In this document: piece by piece, positions 1 through 9,781 of the stretch
Layout of the letters: each line of letters begins with the position of its first letter
How positions within the stretch are numbered: the stretch's first letter is position 1
Source of the DNA: Mycobacterium florentinum
GTDB taxonomy: Bacteria > Actinomycetota > Actinomycetes > Mycobacteriales > Mycobacteriaceae
Direction: 5' to 3'
DNA length: 64,000 bases
Assembly: GCF_010730355.1 (NCBI RefSeq)
Contig: NZ_AP022576.1
Span: forward strand, 434,001-498,000
Notes under the pieces: generated by a model
What the model was told of the DNA's origin: nothing
Database searches by the model: none
The model's input: only the letters and a program-made list of their open reading frames with translations
Made by a program: the position numbers and the translations under genes

Positions 1-583
1 TGATCGCCCACCCGCACGCGTTGTAGTGGCCGTAGATACCGGTGCGGCCCACCCCGAGTACCGAGTTGATGCCCCGAAACCATTCGAGTGCAAGGGTATT
101 CCAGGTGTTTTGGTCGATATCGTCGTCGACGCTGAAGAAGATCGGCGCCGAGTTCGGTCCCCCTGCCGCGGCATGCAACTGCTGAGCCGTTTGTGCGTCC
201 GCCACACCGCCGTCGTGTCCACGGGTGAGGTCTGACGGGGTGGCGGGCCATCCGGGCTTGCCGTACTGGAAGTTGCTGACGATCTGCAGACCTGCGGCGC
301 GTAACGAGTCCGCGTACTCGCGGGTGATGGGCTTCGCCTCGAAATGTGCTCCCGGGCGCTCCGCGGAGACGTAGTTGATCACCCCGGCGTACCCGGCCGC
401 CTTGATCTCGTCCGGCGCGATCCGCTTCTCGGCGAAGTCGATCAGCTGAATGTCGGCGGCCGACACGCTGGGCGCCTCGACGGTTGCGGCCAGGCTCAGC
501 AGCGCCGGTGCGAGGGCATACTTGAAGACCTCGCGGCGCGGGACAGTCCGCTGCCCATCGCGTGGTGCAGCCGAATCGGGCAC
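1..583 (-). CDS. DUF1906 (glycoside hydrolase-like) Tat-exported protein, C-terminus cut by window edge
   Basis: The N-terminus has a twin-arginine motif (PRREVFKYAL, about residues 15-24) followed by a hydrophobic stretch and an Ala-rich cleavage region, so export by the Tat pathway is likely. The mature part begins with a beta/alpha-barrel-like segment (IDFAEKRIAPDEIKAAGY), then NYVSAERPG and FFSVDDDID, which match the DUF1906 family represented by the M. tuberculosis secreted protein Rv2525c. The enzymatic substrate of this family is not settled; cell-wall glycans have been suggested. I chose the GTG at 583: a TACCAT box at 590-595 lies 6 bases upstream, which fits a leaderless transcript starting at the GTG. 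The last part of the protein lies beyond base 1. Confidence 0.8.
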   Translation of the reverse strand, partial: MPDSAAPRDGQRTVPRREVFKYALAPALLSLAATVEAPSVSAADIQLIDFAEKRIAPDEIKAAGYAGVINYVSAERPGAHFEAKPITREYADSLRAAGLQIVSNFQYGKPGWPATPSDLTRGHDGGVADAQTAQQLHAAAGGPNSAPIFFSVDDDIDQNTWNTLALEWFRGINSVLGVGRTGIYGHYNACGWAI

Positions 584-605
584 CGCGCGATGGTAGCAAA
601 ATCGG

Positions 606-1397
606 CTATAGTCCCCGCTCCTGTAGCCACGACAGGATGCGCTCGGCAACCGTCTCCCACCCAGGCCCCAGCATCATCTCGTGTCCCAAGCCCGGGAAGA
701 TGCGTGCTTCGGTGCCATAGGCCCTGGCCGTTGCGCGCACGTCGGGGGGAGGATAAATCCCGTCCTGCTCTGCCCCGAGCACCAGAAGCGGCGTCGTCAC
801 GCGGGTGGGCTTGACCAAATTGAGAGCCACCATGTCGCCCAGGATCGCCCGGATGCTGTCGGGTTGAAGCCGCTCCATGCCTTCGACCACTAGGGATTCG
901 GGTGTCGACGGTGAAAAGAACATGTCGCGCGCGCCCGCCAGCGTCCCGCCGCACATGTCGGCCGGCCGGCCGGTCACCGCGAATTTGTTGCAGCCCCATG
1001 GGTGTCGGCGCATTGAGCGCAACACAGACCGCAGATGTCCGCGCGGCGGTGCGGACGCCACCAGCACTCCCGCGGGCGCCTCGTTGTGTTCCAGATACTT
1101 CTGCACGATGAAGCCGCCCATCGAATGTCCGATCGGAATTGGCTGCGGTGCAACCTTATTGGCAATCGAGGTGACGTCTTCGACGTAGTCCGAGATCGAG
1201 CACCAACGCAGGGGTTTGTCCACCGGGCTACCGCCGTGGCCGCGATAGCTGGGCGCTACGACACGAAACCCGTGCTCCGCAAAATAGTCCAGGAAGTGGA
1301 CATCCCAGCACCATGCGCCTTGGAAGCCGCCGTGCACGAAGAGCAACGGGTGGGGGTGCTCTTCGGTCGGTTGGCCCTTGTCGATGAGTTCCAGCAT
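606..1397 (-). CDS. alpha/beta hydrolase
   Basis: A 263-residue alpha/beta-hydrolase fold protein. The oxyanion segment HGG is at residues 22-24, the nucleophile elbow GHSMGG puts the serine at about residue 92, an acid sits in GAEQDG near residue 205, and the histidine in GLGHEMM near residue 240. No signal peptide is visible, so it is probably cytoplasmic. It lies 94 bases downstream of the GMC oxidoreductase on the same strand and may be co-transcribed with it, which hints at oxidation followed by hydrolysis of the product. The substrate cannot be read from the sequence; lipase, esterase or C-C hydrolase activity are all possible. Confidence 0.85.
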   Translation of the reverse strand: MLELIDKGQPTEEHPHPLLFVHGGFQGAWCWDVHFLDYFAEHGFRVVAPSYRGHGGSPVDKPLRWCSISDYVEDVTSIANKVAPQPIPIGHSMGGFIVQKYLEHNEAPAGVLVASAPPRGHLRSVLRSMRRHPWGCNKFAVTGRPADMCGGTLAGARDMFFSPSTPESLVVEGMERLQPDSIRAILGDMVALNLVKPTRVTTPLLVLGAEQDGIYPPPDVRATARAYGTEARIFPGLGHEMMLGPGWETVAERILSWLQERGL

Positions 1398-1491
1398 GAG
1401 GTCGAATTCCTATCGTGGCGTGGGTGATTGGTCAGTATGGATTCGCTGCCACACGCGTGGCGGCTGGTCCGCGGCCGGACATCCGTTGTTG

Positions 1492-3045
1492 TCACATCCG
1501 GTGCTGTGACTTGATAAAGTGCGCGGCGCGCTCGCCGATCACCACACAGGGCGCCATGGTGTTGCCGCTGGTGATGCGGGGCATGATCGATGCATCCGCG
1601 ACGCGCAGATTCTCGATTCCGTAGACGTTGAGGCGTCCGTCGACCACCGACATCGGGTCGCGCCCCATCTTCGCCGTCCCCGATTCGTGCCAGTAGGTGG
1701 TCACCGCGTTGCGCAGGTAGGTTTCCAGCTCGTCGCCGGTCAGGTCTCCGGGCATCACCTCGCGCGTGACGAACGGGCGCAGCTCCGCGGAATTGCCGAC
1801 CTCACGCAGGGCTTCGATGCAGGCGATCCCCGTCTTGACATCGTGGGGATCGGACAACGCATTCGCCTCGATCCGAATCGGGTCGTCGGGGTCCGGGCCC
1901 GACAAGTGCAACCGGCCACGGCTTTTGGGATGTGTCGGGGAGCCGAACAAGATCCAGCTATTTTGCGGCAGGCCGTATTTCGCGGTGTTTTCCGGAGTGG
2001 ACATGGCGAAGGACCCCAAACAGGCGAACAGGTCTGGCCCGTCGAGATCGCCGAGTCCGGAGTCCCAGAACAATGCCGCCCCCGCCTGGGTGCTGCCTTG
2101 TACGCCGTCGGGAAATGCCCATACGCAGCTGAAGCCGTAGTGGTCTTGCAGGTTGCGTCCCACCCCGGGCAGGTGCTGGCGAAGCGCGACTCCGGCCGCG
2201 CGCAGTTCGTCGGCATCACCGATTCCCGACTGCATCAGCACCTTGGGGGTGTGAATCGCCCCGAGCGAAAGCACCACCTCGGTGTCCGCCGTCACGTGAT
2301 GGATCTTGCCGTCATGGAGGACTTCGACGCCGGTGGCCCGATTGCCGTGGAATGTCACCCGTTTCACCAGGGCATGCGGCACCACGGTCAGGTTCGGCTT
2401 ATCCAGATGAGGAGCCGTGTAGGTGCGGAATACCGAGAGGCGCTTGCCGTCGTGGTATCTCACATCGGTGATCGCGGCGCCGCGCATCTCTTCCATCAGG
2501 CGACCGTTGGGGCTCTGATAGGTCGGAATTCCCAATGTCCTGGCCGCTTTCACGGTCGCCGTGGCGACCGGATGCGGGTCGGGTGTCGGCTGCACGAAGA
2601 CGGGCCCTCCCCTGCCGCGATGATTCGGCTCACCCGCGCCCTGCCAGTCCTCAATCTGCCGGTACAGGTCCAGGACCGCGTCGTAGCCCCAGGCCGCTTC
2701 ACCGGATTCGGACGCGAAATGGTCCCAGTCGCTGCGGTGCCCGCGGGCCCAGATCATCACATTGATGCTGGACCCGCCGCCGAGCACCTTGCCCATCGAG
2801 AACGGGACCGAGCGTCCGTGCAGTCTCGGGTCGGGTTCGGACACGAAACCCCAGTCGCGTTCGCTGCCCAGGTTTAACGGCCACTGGGTCGCGTCGGTCA
2901 CGGTGGGGACGTCATCGCTGCCGCCGGCCTCTAGGAGTAAGACCGTCACATCGGGGTTTTCCGCCAACCGTCCGGCGACGGCTGAACCCGACGACCCCGC
3001 CCCGCACACGATGACGTCGTAGCTTGGCTCTAATACCGACTTCAC
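1492..3045 (-). CDS. GMC-family FAD oxidoreductase (choline dehydrogenase-like)
   Basis: A 517-residue flavoprotein of the glucose-methanol-choline family. The N-terminal Rossmann motif GAGSSGSAVAG (about residues 15-25) binds FAD, GGGSSIN follows near residue 90, and the C-terminal catalytic region contains YWHESGTAKMG and the ITSGNTMAP motif, with the usual His and Asn of the family. Members oxidise primary or secondary alcohols to aldehydes or ketones; the substrate here is unknown. The start is GTG at 3045, supported by AAGGAG 6 bases upstream; there is no better ATG. A 28-bp imperfect inverted repeat at 3062-3089 lies immediately upstream and may be its operator. Confidence 0.9.
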   Translation of the reverse strand: MKSVLEPSYDVIVCGAGSSGSAVAGRLAENPDVTVLLLEAGGSDDVPTVTDATQWPLNLGSERDWGFVSEPDPRLHGRSVPFSMGKVLGGGSSINVMIWARGHRSDWDHFASESGEAAWGYDAVLDLYRQIEDWQGAGEPNHRGRGGPVFVQPTPDPHPVATATVKAARTLGIPTYQSPNGRLMEEMRGAAITDVRYHDGKRLSVFRTYTAPHLDKPNLTVVPHALVKRVTFHGNRATGVEVLHDGKIHHVTADTEVVLSLGAIHTPKVLMQSGIGDADELRAAGVALRQHLPGVGRNLQDHYGFSCVWAFPDGVQGSTQAGAALFWDSGLGDLDGPDLFACLGSFAMSTPENTAKYGLPQNSWILFGSPTHPKSRGRLHLSGPDPDDPIRIEANALSDPHDVKTGIACIEALREVGNSAELRPFVTREVMPGDLTGDELETYLRNAVTTYWHESGTAKMGRDPMSVVDGRLNVYGIENLRVADASIMPRITSGNTMAPCVVIGERAAHFIKSQHRM

Positions 3046-3061
3046 GATGACTCCTTCATCC

Positions 3062-3089
3062 GGCTAGGTATAGTTATAGATATCTAGCC
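3062..3089. promoter_or_regulatory. imperfect inverted repeat upstream of GMC gene (candidate operator)
   Basis: Arms GGCTAG (3062-3067) and CTAGCC (3084-3089) pair perfectly, with three further inner pairs at 3069-3071/3080-3082, giving 10 of 14 paired positions. The repeat is 17 bases upstream of the GTG of the GMC oxidoreductase, AT-rich at its centre, and of the size bound by TetR-type dimers. No regulator gene is adjacent, so the protein that binds it is unknown. Confidence 0.4.
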
Positions 3090-3429
3090 ACGCGGACGTG
3101 AGCCGGACGGTTCACCGGTTTCGCGAATTTCCGCGTGACTAAACCCAATTCGGAGTCAGCGGCGACAAGGATGCCCCTTGTGACGTGAATTACTGCCGTT
3201 CGGCGGCGTTCATGAGGTGACTGGCGAGAAACCCGGGCCATATCCCCACCTTGCGGACCGCGCCTACGCCGGCAGGTGCTGGATCCCCTTGTTGCTCCCA
3301 ACTCGATTGGACGATAAGCGGTTTCGCCCATTGCGATCAACGGGCACCGTCGGTTTCCAGGGCGAACGGCGTGGGGGCTGATGCGGTTGTCGTTCGGTTG
3401 ATCACGAAAGTGAAGACTTTGCGGGCATC
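3090..3429. other. intergenic stretch without a recognisable gene
   Basis: About 340 bases between the end of the SDR gene and the operator-like repeat of the GMC gene. The open frames across it have no recognisable domain and read as antisense or out-of-frame shadows. I see no terminator hairpin followed by a T-run, no tRNA and no repeat. Confidence 0.4.
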
Positions 3430-4242
3430 TCATCGACTCGCATGCGTCGTCGCGGCGGCGGGCCGCAGCATTCGGGCGCTGATCAAGGCCGCAAGCCAGC
3501 CGGGTGAGAAGCGCCCGCCCGTAGTCATGACCCGGTTGCGCCAGCCGGGAACCACGACGGCGCGGCCTCGATCGAGTGCGCGCAGCCCGGCGGTCACCAC
3601 CGGTTCGGGTGCGGCCAGATGCCGGTAGATCGCGGTGTGCGAGACGTCCGATCCCAGCGCATCGACGAACCCCGTCCGGGTGGGCCCGGGGCACAGCGCG
3701 GTCACCGTGACGCCCGAGCCGCGCGTTTCGGCCCACAAGGCCTGGCTGAGCGAGAGCACGAACGCCTTCGAGGCGCCGTAGGTGGCCTGATAAGTCCCGG
3801 GCGCAAACGCGATCGTGGAGGCGACGTTGAGGATGCCGCCGCGTCCGCGGGCGAGCATCCCGGGAAGCACCGCGTGGGTCAGGCGGACCAGCGCATCGAC
3901 ATTGACCGCCACCAGTTCGTGCTCGCGGCGGGCGTCCAGCTCCGCAAATGGTCCGTAGGTGCCGAACGCGGCGTTATTGATCAGCACCTCGACCGGCCGT
4001 CCGTCGAGACGAGCCGCGAGGCTGTCGAAGCCGGCTTCGGTGCCGAGGTCGCCGACGGCGAGTTCGACGTCGACGCCCGCCGTCTGACGGACGCGCTGCG
4101 CGACCGCGCTGAGCCGCGCCTGGTCCCGTCCGGCAAGCAGCAGTGAGAAGCCCCGCTGGGCCAGCAGGTCGGCGAAGATCTCGCCGAAACCGGAGCTGGC
4201 GCCCGTGATCACCGCCCAGCCGGTCCTTGGTTGAGATGCCAT
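3430..4242 (-). CDS. short-chain dehydrogenase/reductase
   Basis: A 270-residue classical SDR. The cofactor motif TGASSGFG is at about residues 13-20, NNAAFG marks the NNAG region near residue 85, and the catalytic pair is in YGASK (Tyr and Lys near residues 155-160) preceded by NVASTIAFA. It probably reduces or oxidises a hydroxyl/keto group with NAD(P)H. The start at 4242 is preferred over an in-frame ATG at 4305 because AAAGGAG lies 6 bases upstream and the longer form would begin in AT-rich operator DNA. It is divergent from a TetR gene, with a perfect 9-bp inverted repeat between them, so it is probably the main target of that repressor. Confidence 0.9.
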   Translation of the reverse strand: MASQPRTGWAVITGASSGFGEIFADLLAQRGFSLLLAGRDQARLSAVAQRVRQTAGVDVELAVGDLGTEAGFDSLAARLDGRPVEVLINNAAFGTYGPFAELDARREHELVAVNVDALVRLTHAVLPGMLARGRGGILNVASTIAFAPGTYQATYGASKAFVLSLSQALWAETRGSGVTVTALCPGPTRTGFVDALGSDVSHTAIYRHLAAPEPVVTAGLRALDRGRAVVVPGWRNRVMTTGGRFSPGWLAALISARMLRPAAATTHASR

Positions 4243-4269
4243 TTCCGCTCCTTTCGAGGATGTGAATAT

Positions 4270-4295
4270 CATTAACATAGACCTGCATGTTAATG
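4270..4295. promoter_or_regulatory. TetR-type operator between SDR and tetR
   Basis: CATTAACAT (4270-4278) and ATGTTAATG (4287-4295) form a perfect 9-bp inverted repeat with an 8-base spacer. It lies between two divergent genes and overlaps a TAATGT box (4291-4296), which is 7 bases from the TetR ATG. Binding would block both promoters, giving autoregulation plus control of the SDR. Confidence 0.75.
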
Positions 4296-4303
4296 TCGTC
4301 AAC

Positions 4304-4927
4304 ATGCCAGGAAAGAAGTCCCCCGCGGCGACGAAGACCCGCCGGGACAGTTATCACCACGGCGATCTCAAGCGGGCGCTGACCAGTGCGGCACTGTCGT
4401 TGGTGGCGGAGCGGGGACCGAAGGGTTTCACCCTGACCGAGGCCGCACGCCGGGCCGGCGTCAGCGCCGCGGCGCCGTACCGCCACTTCACCGACAAGGC
4501 CCACCTGCTCGCTACCGTCGCCGAGCAGGGGTTTGTCGACCTCCATGCGACGTTGACCGCCGCCGTCGGCGCAGTATCGGGGCCGACTGACAAGCTGACC
4601 GCAATCGGTCGCGCCTACGTGCGCTGGGCCGTCGACCATCCGGACCAGTACCGGGTCATGTTCGGGGCGGATACCGACAAGGCCCGGCACCCGAGCCTGG
4701 CCGTCGCCGCAGGTCAAGCGTTCGGAGTCCTGCTTGACGCGATAGCCGGGTGCCAGGCCGCCGGGCTGCTTCGCGGCCAAGAACCGCTCAAACTGGCCGG
4801 ACCGCTCTGGTCGCTCGTGCACGGCATCGCTTCGCTTGCGAACGAGGGCGAGCTACGGAATGTGGGGATCGACCAAGACCCCGAGGGCATGGTCTCCGAT
4901 GCCCTGTCCGGCCTGTTCGATCGCTGA
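4304..4927 (+). CDS. TetR-family regulator with WHG-type C-terminal domain
   Basis: A 207-residue TetR regulator. The N-terminal helix-turn-helix spans about residues 17-62 (TSAALSLVAERGPKGFTLTE and the recognition segment SAAAPYRHF), and the C-terminal part AYVRWAVDHPDQYRVMFG and LWSLVHGIASL fits the TetR_C_33 (WHG) ligand domain. The ATG at 4304 is preferred to an upstream in-frame ATG at 4262 because the earlier residues would be encoded by the operator itself, and a TAATGT box sits 7 bases before 4304, suggesting a leaderless mRNA. It is divergent from the SDR and probably represses both. The inducer is unknown. Confidence 0.88.
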   Translation: MPGKKSPAATKTRRDSYHHGDLKRALTSAALSLVAERGPKGFTLTEAARRAGVSAAAPYRHFTDKAHLLATVAEQGFVDLHATLTAAVGAVSGPTDKLTAIGRAYVRWAVDHPDQYRVMFGADTDKARHPSLAVAAGQAFGVLLDAIAGCQAAGLLRGQEPLKLAGPLWSLVHGIASLANEGELRNVGIDQDPEGMVSDALSGLFDR

Positions 4928-5117
4928 ATCGGGGGCCCACTCGGCGGGTGGCCCAGCAAACAAATGCGCCCCCACATCGATCATCGCCGCGCCCATTGGC
5001 TCACAACATGTTCCGACTCTCGATTGCTTCCGCGCGACCCGGAGCAGTTATCCAGCGGACCTCGCCGGCACGCGAACATCGCCGAAACCTAACTATTGAA
5101 GGGCACCGATGGCGCGT
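4928..5117. other. intergenic region upstream of glycosyltransferase operon
   Basis: This stretch, part of a 321-base gap between tetR and the glycosyltransferase, shows no plausible coding frame, no stable hairpin with a T-run, and no repeat. The functional signals are at its 3' end (promoter and palindrome, listed separately). Confidence 0.4.
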
Positions 5118-5146
5118 TTGCGTCGATTAGCTGATCGAACTATAGT
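5118..5146 (+). promoter_or_regulatory. SigA-like promoter of the glycosyltransferase operon
   Basis: A -35-like TTGCGT (5118-5123) and a -10 TATAGT (5141-5146) are separated by exactly 17 bases, one of the best vegetative promoters visible in the window. It points at the glycosyltransferase gene at 5249, leaving a leader of about 95 bases. Confidence 0.6.
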
Positions 5147-5162
5147 CTGGACACATGTCCAG
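5147..5162. promoter_or_regulatory. 16-bp palindrome at the predicted start site
   Basis: CTGGACACATGTCCAG has 7-bp perfect arms (CTGGACA / TGTCCAG) around a 2-base centre. It begins directly after the -10 TATAGT, so a bound dimer would cover the transcription start. The binding protein is not identifiable from the window. Confidence 0.55.
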
Positions 5163-5248
5163 TTTGCTGTCAGGGAGTTCGGGAGCCCGTTGATCGCAAT
5201 GGATTTGGCGCCCTTCCGCGTTCGTTAACCAGCAAAGAAGAGTTGAGT

Positions 5249-6505
5249 ATGCGAATTGCCTTGCTGTCCTACCGTAGTAAGACCCATTGCGGCGGACAGG
5301 GCGTCTACATACGACATCTCAGCCACGGTCTGGTGGAACTCGGTCACGATGTCGAAGTGTTCTCCGGGCAGCCCTATCCGGAATTGCTTGATCCCCGGGT
5401 GCGACTGACCGAGGTTCCGAGTCTCGATATGTACCGCGAGCCCGACCCGTTCCGCATCCCCCGCCCCAGCGAGATCCACGACTCGATCGATCTCCGGGAG
5501 CTGCTGACCGTCTGGACGGCGGGTTTTCCCGAGCCACGTACCTTCACGCTGCGCGCCGCCCGGCTGTTGGCCGAGCGCGCATCCGACTTCGACGTCGTGC
5601 ACGACAATCAAAGTCTGGGAACTGGACTGTTGAGTATCGCGGCCGCCGGAATGCCGGTGGTGGCCACCGTCCACCACCCCATCACCCGCGACCGTGTGCT
5701 CGACGTTGCCGCTGCCAAATGGTGGCGGAAGCCGTTGGTGCGCCGCTGGTATGGCTTCTTGGACATGCAGCAACAAGTGGCGCGTCAGATCCCGGAGCTC
5801 TTGACGGTCTCGTCGTCGTCGGCCGCGGATATCATTTCCGATTTCGGTGTCTCCCCCGAACAACTCCACGTGGTGCCGTTGGGTGTGAACACCGAGCTGT
5901 TCAAACCGGGTTCGGGTCCACGGCAGCCCGGCCGCGTGATCGCGATCGCCAGCGCCGACACCCCGCTGAAGGGCGTCAGCACCCTGTTACACGCGGTCGC
6001 GAAGGCCCGCGTGAGCCGGGATGTCGAGTTGCAGCTGGTCGCCAAAGTGGAGCCAAACGGGCCCACCCACAAACTCATCGCCGAGCTGGGGATCTCGGAC
6101 ATCGTCCACATCACCAGCGGACTTACCGACGCCGAGCTGGCCGCATTGTTCGCCTCGGCCGAGGTCGCCTGCATTCCCTCGCTCTACGAAGGGTTTTCGC
6201 TGCCCGCCGTGGAGGCGATGTCGAGTGGTACACCGATCGTCGCGAGCCGGGTTGGCGCACTGCCCGAGGTCCTCGGGACCGACGGCGCCTGCGCCGAGCT
6301 GGTGCCGCCCGCCGACGTCGACGCGTTGACCCGCGCACTCGGCGAGCTCCTCGACTCGCCGGAAAAGCGCCGCAGTCTCGGCAAGGCGGGCCGGGCGCGC
6401 GCCGTCAGCGTGTTCAGCTGGGAGGCCGTGGCCGCGCAGACCGTGCGGATCTACGAGCAGGCGATCGCACGAAGGGCCGTCGTGCAAGGCGAACGGCAAT
6501 GCTGA
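5249..6505 (+). CDS. GT4-type glycosyltransferase
   Basis: A 418-residue GT-B glycosyltransferase. The N-terminal domain begins MRIALLSYRSKTHCGGQGVY with the Gly-rich acceptor loop (GGQG), the C-terminal nucleotide-sugar domain carries the family EX7E motif in EGFSLPAVE (about residues 314-322) followed by SSGTPIVAS. It should transfer a sugar from a nucleotide donor to an unknown acceptor at the cytoplasmic face. The ATG at 5249 is preferred over a TTG at 5243; AAAGAAGAG lies just upstream. Its stop overlaps the next gene by 7 bases (ATGCTGA), so the two are translationally coupled. Neighbouring methyltransferases suggest the product sugar is methylated or that the cluster builds a methylated glycan. 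Confidence 0.88.
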   Translation: MRIALLSYRSKTHCGGQGVYIRHLSHGLVELGHDVEVFSGQPYPELLDPRVRLTEVPSLDMYREPDPFRIPRPSEIHDSIDLRELLTVWTAGFPEPRTFTLRAARLLAERASDFDVVHDNQSLGTGLLSIAAAGMPVVATVHHPITRDRVLDVAAAKWWRKPLVRRWYGFLDMQQQVARQIPELLTVSSSSAADIISDFGVSPEQLHVVPLGVNTELFKPGSGPRQPGRVIAIASADTPLKGVSTLLHAVAKARVSRDVELQLVAKVEPNGPTHKLIAELGISDIVHITSGLTDAELAALFASAEVACIPSLYEGFSLPAVEAMSSGTPIVASRVGALPEVLGTDGACAELVPPADVDALTRALGELLDSPEKRRSLGKAGRARAVSVFSWEAVAAQTVRIYEQAIARRAVVQGERQC

Positions 6506-7237
6506 CAGTCGATTTCGAACGGCTCGGAATCGGGCCGTCCACCAAGGTGATCGACGTCGGCTGCGGAGCCGGCCGGCACACGTTCGAGGCGTACCGCCGC
6601 GGCGCCGACGTCATCGCGTTCGACCGCGACGAAGCCGAATTGGATTCCGTGGACACGATTCTGCAAGCGATGGCCGAAAGCGGTGAGGCGCCCGCCTCGG
6701 CGTCGGCGAAAGTGGTTGTCGGCGATGCGTTGAACTTGCCGTACCCCGATCAGACGTTCGACTTCGTCATCGCATCCGAAATTCTGGAACACGTCACGCA
6801 AGACGACGCCGCGATCGCGGAATTGATCCGCGTTCTCAAAGTCGGTGGCACACTGGCGGTTTCGGTACCTCGTTGGCTCCCCGAACAAGTGTGCTGGCTG
6901 CTGTCCGACGAATACCATGCCAATCTGGGCGGTCACATCCGCATCTACCGGGCCAGCGAATTGCGGGACAAGATCGCCGGCAGCGGGCTGGAATTGACGC
7001 ATACGCATCATGCGCACGCACTGCACGCGCCGTTCTGGTGGCTGAAATGTGCTGTAGGAGTGGAAAACACAGACCATCCCGCGGTGACCGCCTACCACAG
7101 ACTCCTGGTGTGGGATCTCATGCAGCGCCCGAGGCTCACCCGGATCGCGGAGTCGGTGCTCAATCCCTTCCTGGGCAAGAGCGTGGCGATGTACTTCACT
7201 AAACCGCGACACGCCGAAGCGACCCCGGGGTATTCAG

Positions 7238-7251
<14 letters not shown>
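6499..7251 (+). CDS. class I SAM-dependent methyltransferase
   Basis: A 250-residue methyltransferase with motif I VIDVGCGAGRH (about residues 17-27), the acidic residue of motif II in AFDRDE, VVGDALNLPY and the post-motif segment IASEILEHV. It looks like a Methyltransf_11 type enzyme. The ATG at 6499 overlaps the glycosyltransferase stop. The reading frame is open far upstream through the glycosyltransferase, but only the part from 6499 has protein-like content, so a fusion is rejected. The C-terminal half (FWWLKCAVG) is hydrophobic enough for membrane association. Substrate unknown; context suggests a glycolipid or glycan. Confidence 0.88.
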
Positions 7252-8987
<1,736 letters not shown>

Positions 8988-9088
8988 CTATCTGTCGGGC
9001 TGCCCTGGCCGACAGCGTGGTCAGGGTCTGCCGGGACCGGAGTTCACCCTGCCCGGCGGCGGCAGCGAGTTCGCCCTACCATCGTGCT

Positions 9089-9781
9089 GTGCGCGCTTTA
9101 CTTCTCGGTAAATCATTGGGTGTGTGCCTAGCGGCGGTCGTGATCGCGGGCGCACTGATATTGGCGCCGGCGGCCCTGCCGTCGGGGACGCCGGGTGCGG
9201 TGCCGACGGCTGCCGCCAGCTGTCCCCAGGTTCAGGTGGTGTTCGCCCGCGGCCGATACGAATCTCCCGGGCCCGGTGTGCTCGGCAACGCGTTCATCAA
9301 CGCCCTATCGTCGAAGGTCGGCAACAGGAGCTTCGGCTCGTACGCCGTCAAGTACCCCGCCGACACGCAGGTCGACATCGGCGCCAACGACATGAGTCAC
9401 CACATCCAGGACATGGCCAACAACTGTCCGGACACCCGCTTGGTTCTGGGCGGCTACTCACTAGGAGCGGCCGTTACCGACGTGGTGCTCGCCGCGCCCA
9501 TCGGCGCGTTCGGGTTCGACAGCCCGCTGCCGGCGGGTATGGATCAGCACATCGCCGCCGTCGCGCTGTTCGGCAACGGGAGCCAGTGGGTGGGGCCGAT
9601 CACGAACTTCAACCCGACTTACAACGACCGGACGATCGAGTTGTGCCACGGCGCCGACCCGATCTGCAACCCCGCCGACCCGAACACCTGGAAAGAAAAC
9701 TGGCCACAGCATCTCGCCGGTGCCTACATCGATGCCGGCATGGCCAACCAGGCCGCCGACTTCGCCGCAAGCAAGCTCTAG
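9089..9781 (+). CDS. secreted cutinase-family esterase
   Basis: A 230-residue cutinase/CULP. An N-terminal signal peptide (hydrophobic LGVCLAAVVIAGALILAP) is followed by the mature start CPQVQVVFARG. The nucleophile is in GGYSLGAAV (Ser near residue 123; canonical GYSQG, here Leu replaces Gln), with DPICNP and a His in QHLAGAYIDAG as the likely rest of the triad; four cysteines fit the family disulfides. It hydrolyses short or long-chain esters, possibly in the cell envelope. I chose GTG at 9089 rather than longer upstream frames: the signal peptide starts there and TACCAT (9077-9082) lies 6 bases upstream, as for the gene starting at 583. Ends adjacent to the facing phosphodiesterase. Confidence 0.9.
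   Translation: MRALLLGKSLGVCLAAVVIAGALILAPAALPSGTPGAVPTAAASCPQVQVVFARGRYESPGPGVLGNAFINALSSKVGNRSFGSYAVKYPADTQVDIGANDMSHHIQDMANNCPDTRLVLGGYSLGAAVTDVVLAAPIGAFGFDSPLPAGMDQHIAAVALFGNGSQWVGPITNFNPTYNDRTIELCHGADPICNPADPNTWKENWPQHLAGAYIDAGMANQAADFAASKL

Noticed and set aside
1519..2877. Long plus-strand frame opposite the GMC oxidoreductase.
   Set aside because: Antisense shadow caused by third-position GC bias; the minus-strand frame contains all GMC motifs.
5719..6498. Open frame continuing upstream of the methyltransferase through the glycosyltransferase, which could look like a fusion protein.
   Set aside because: The upstream part is low-complexity Arg/Gly-rich text of a shifted frame inside the glycosyltransferase; real homology begins at 6499.
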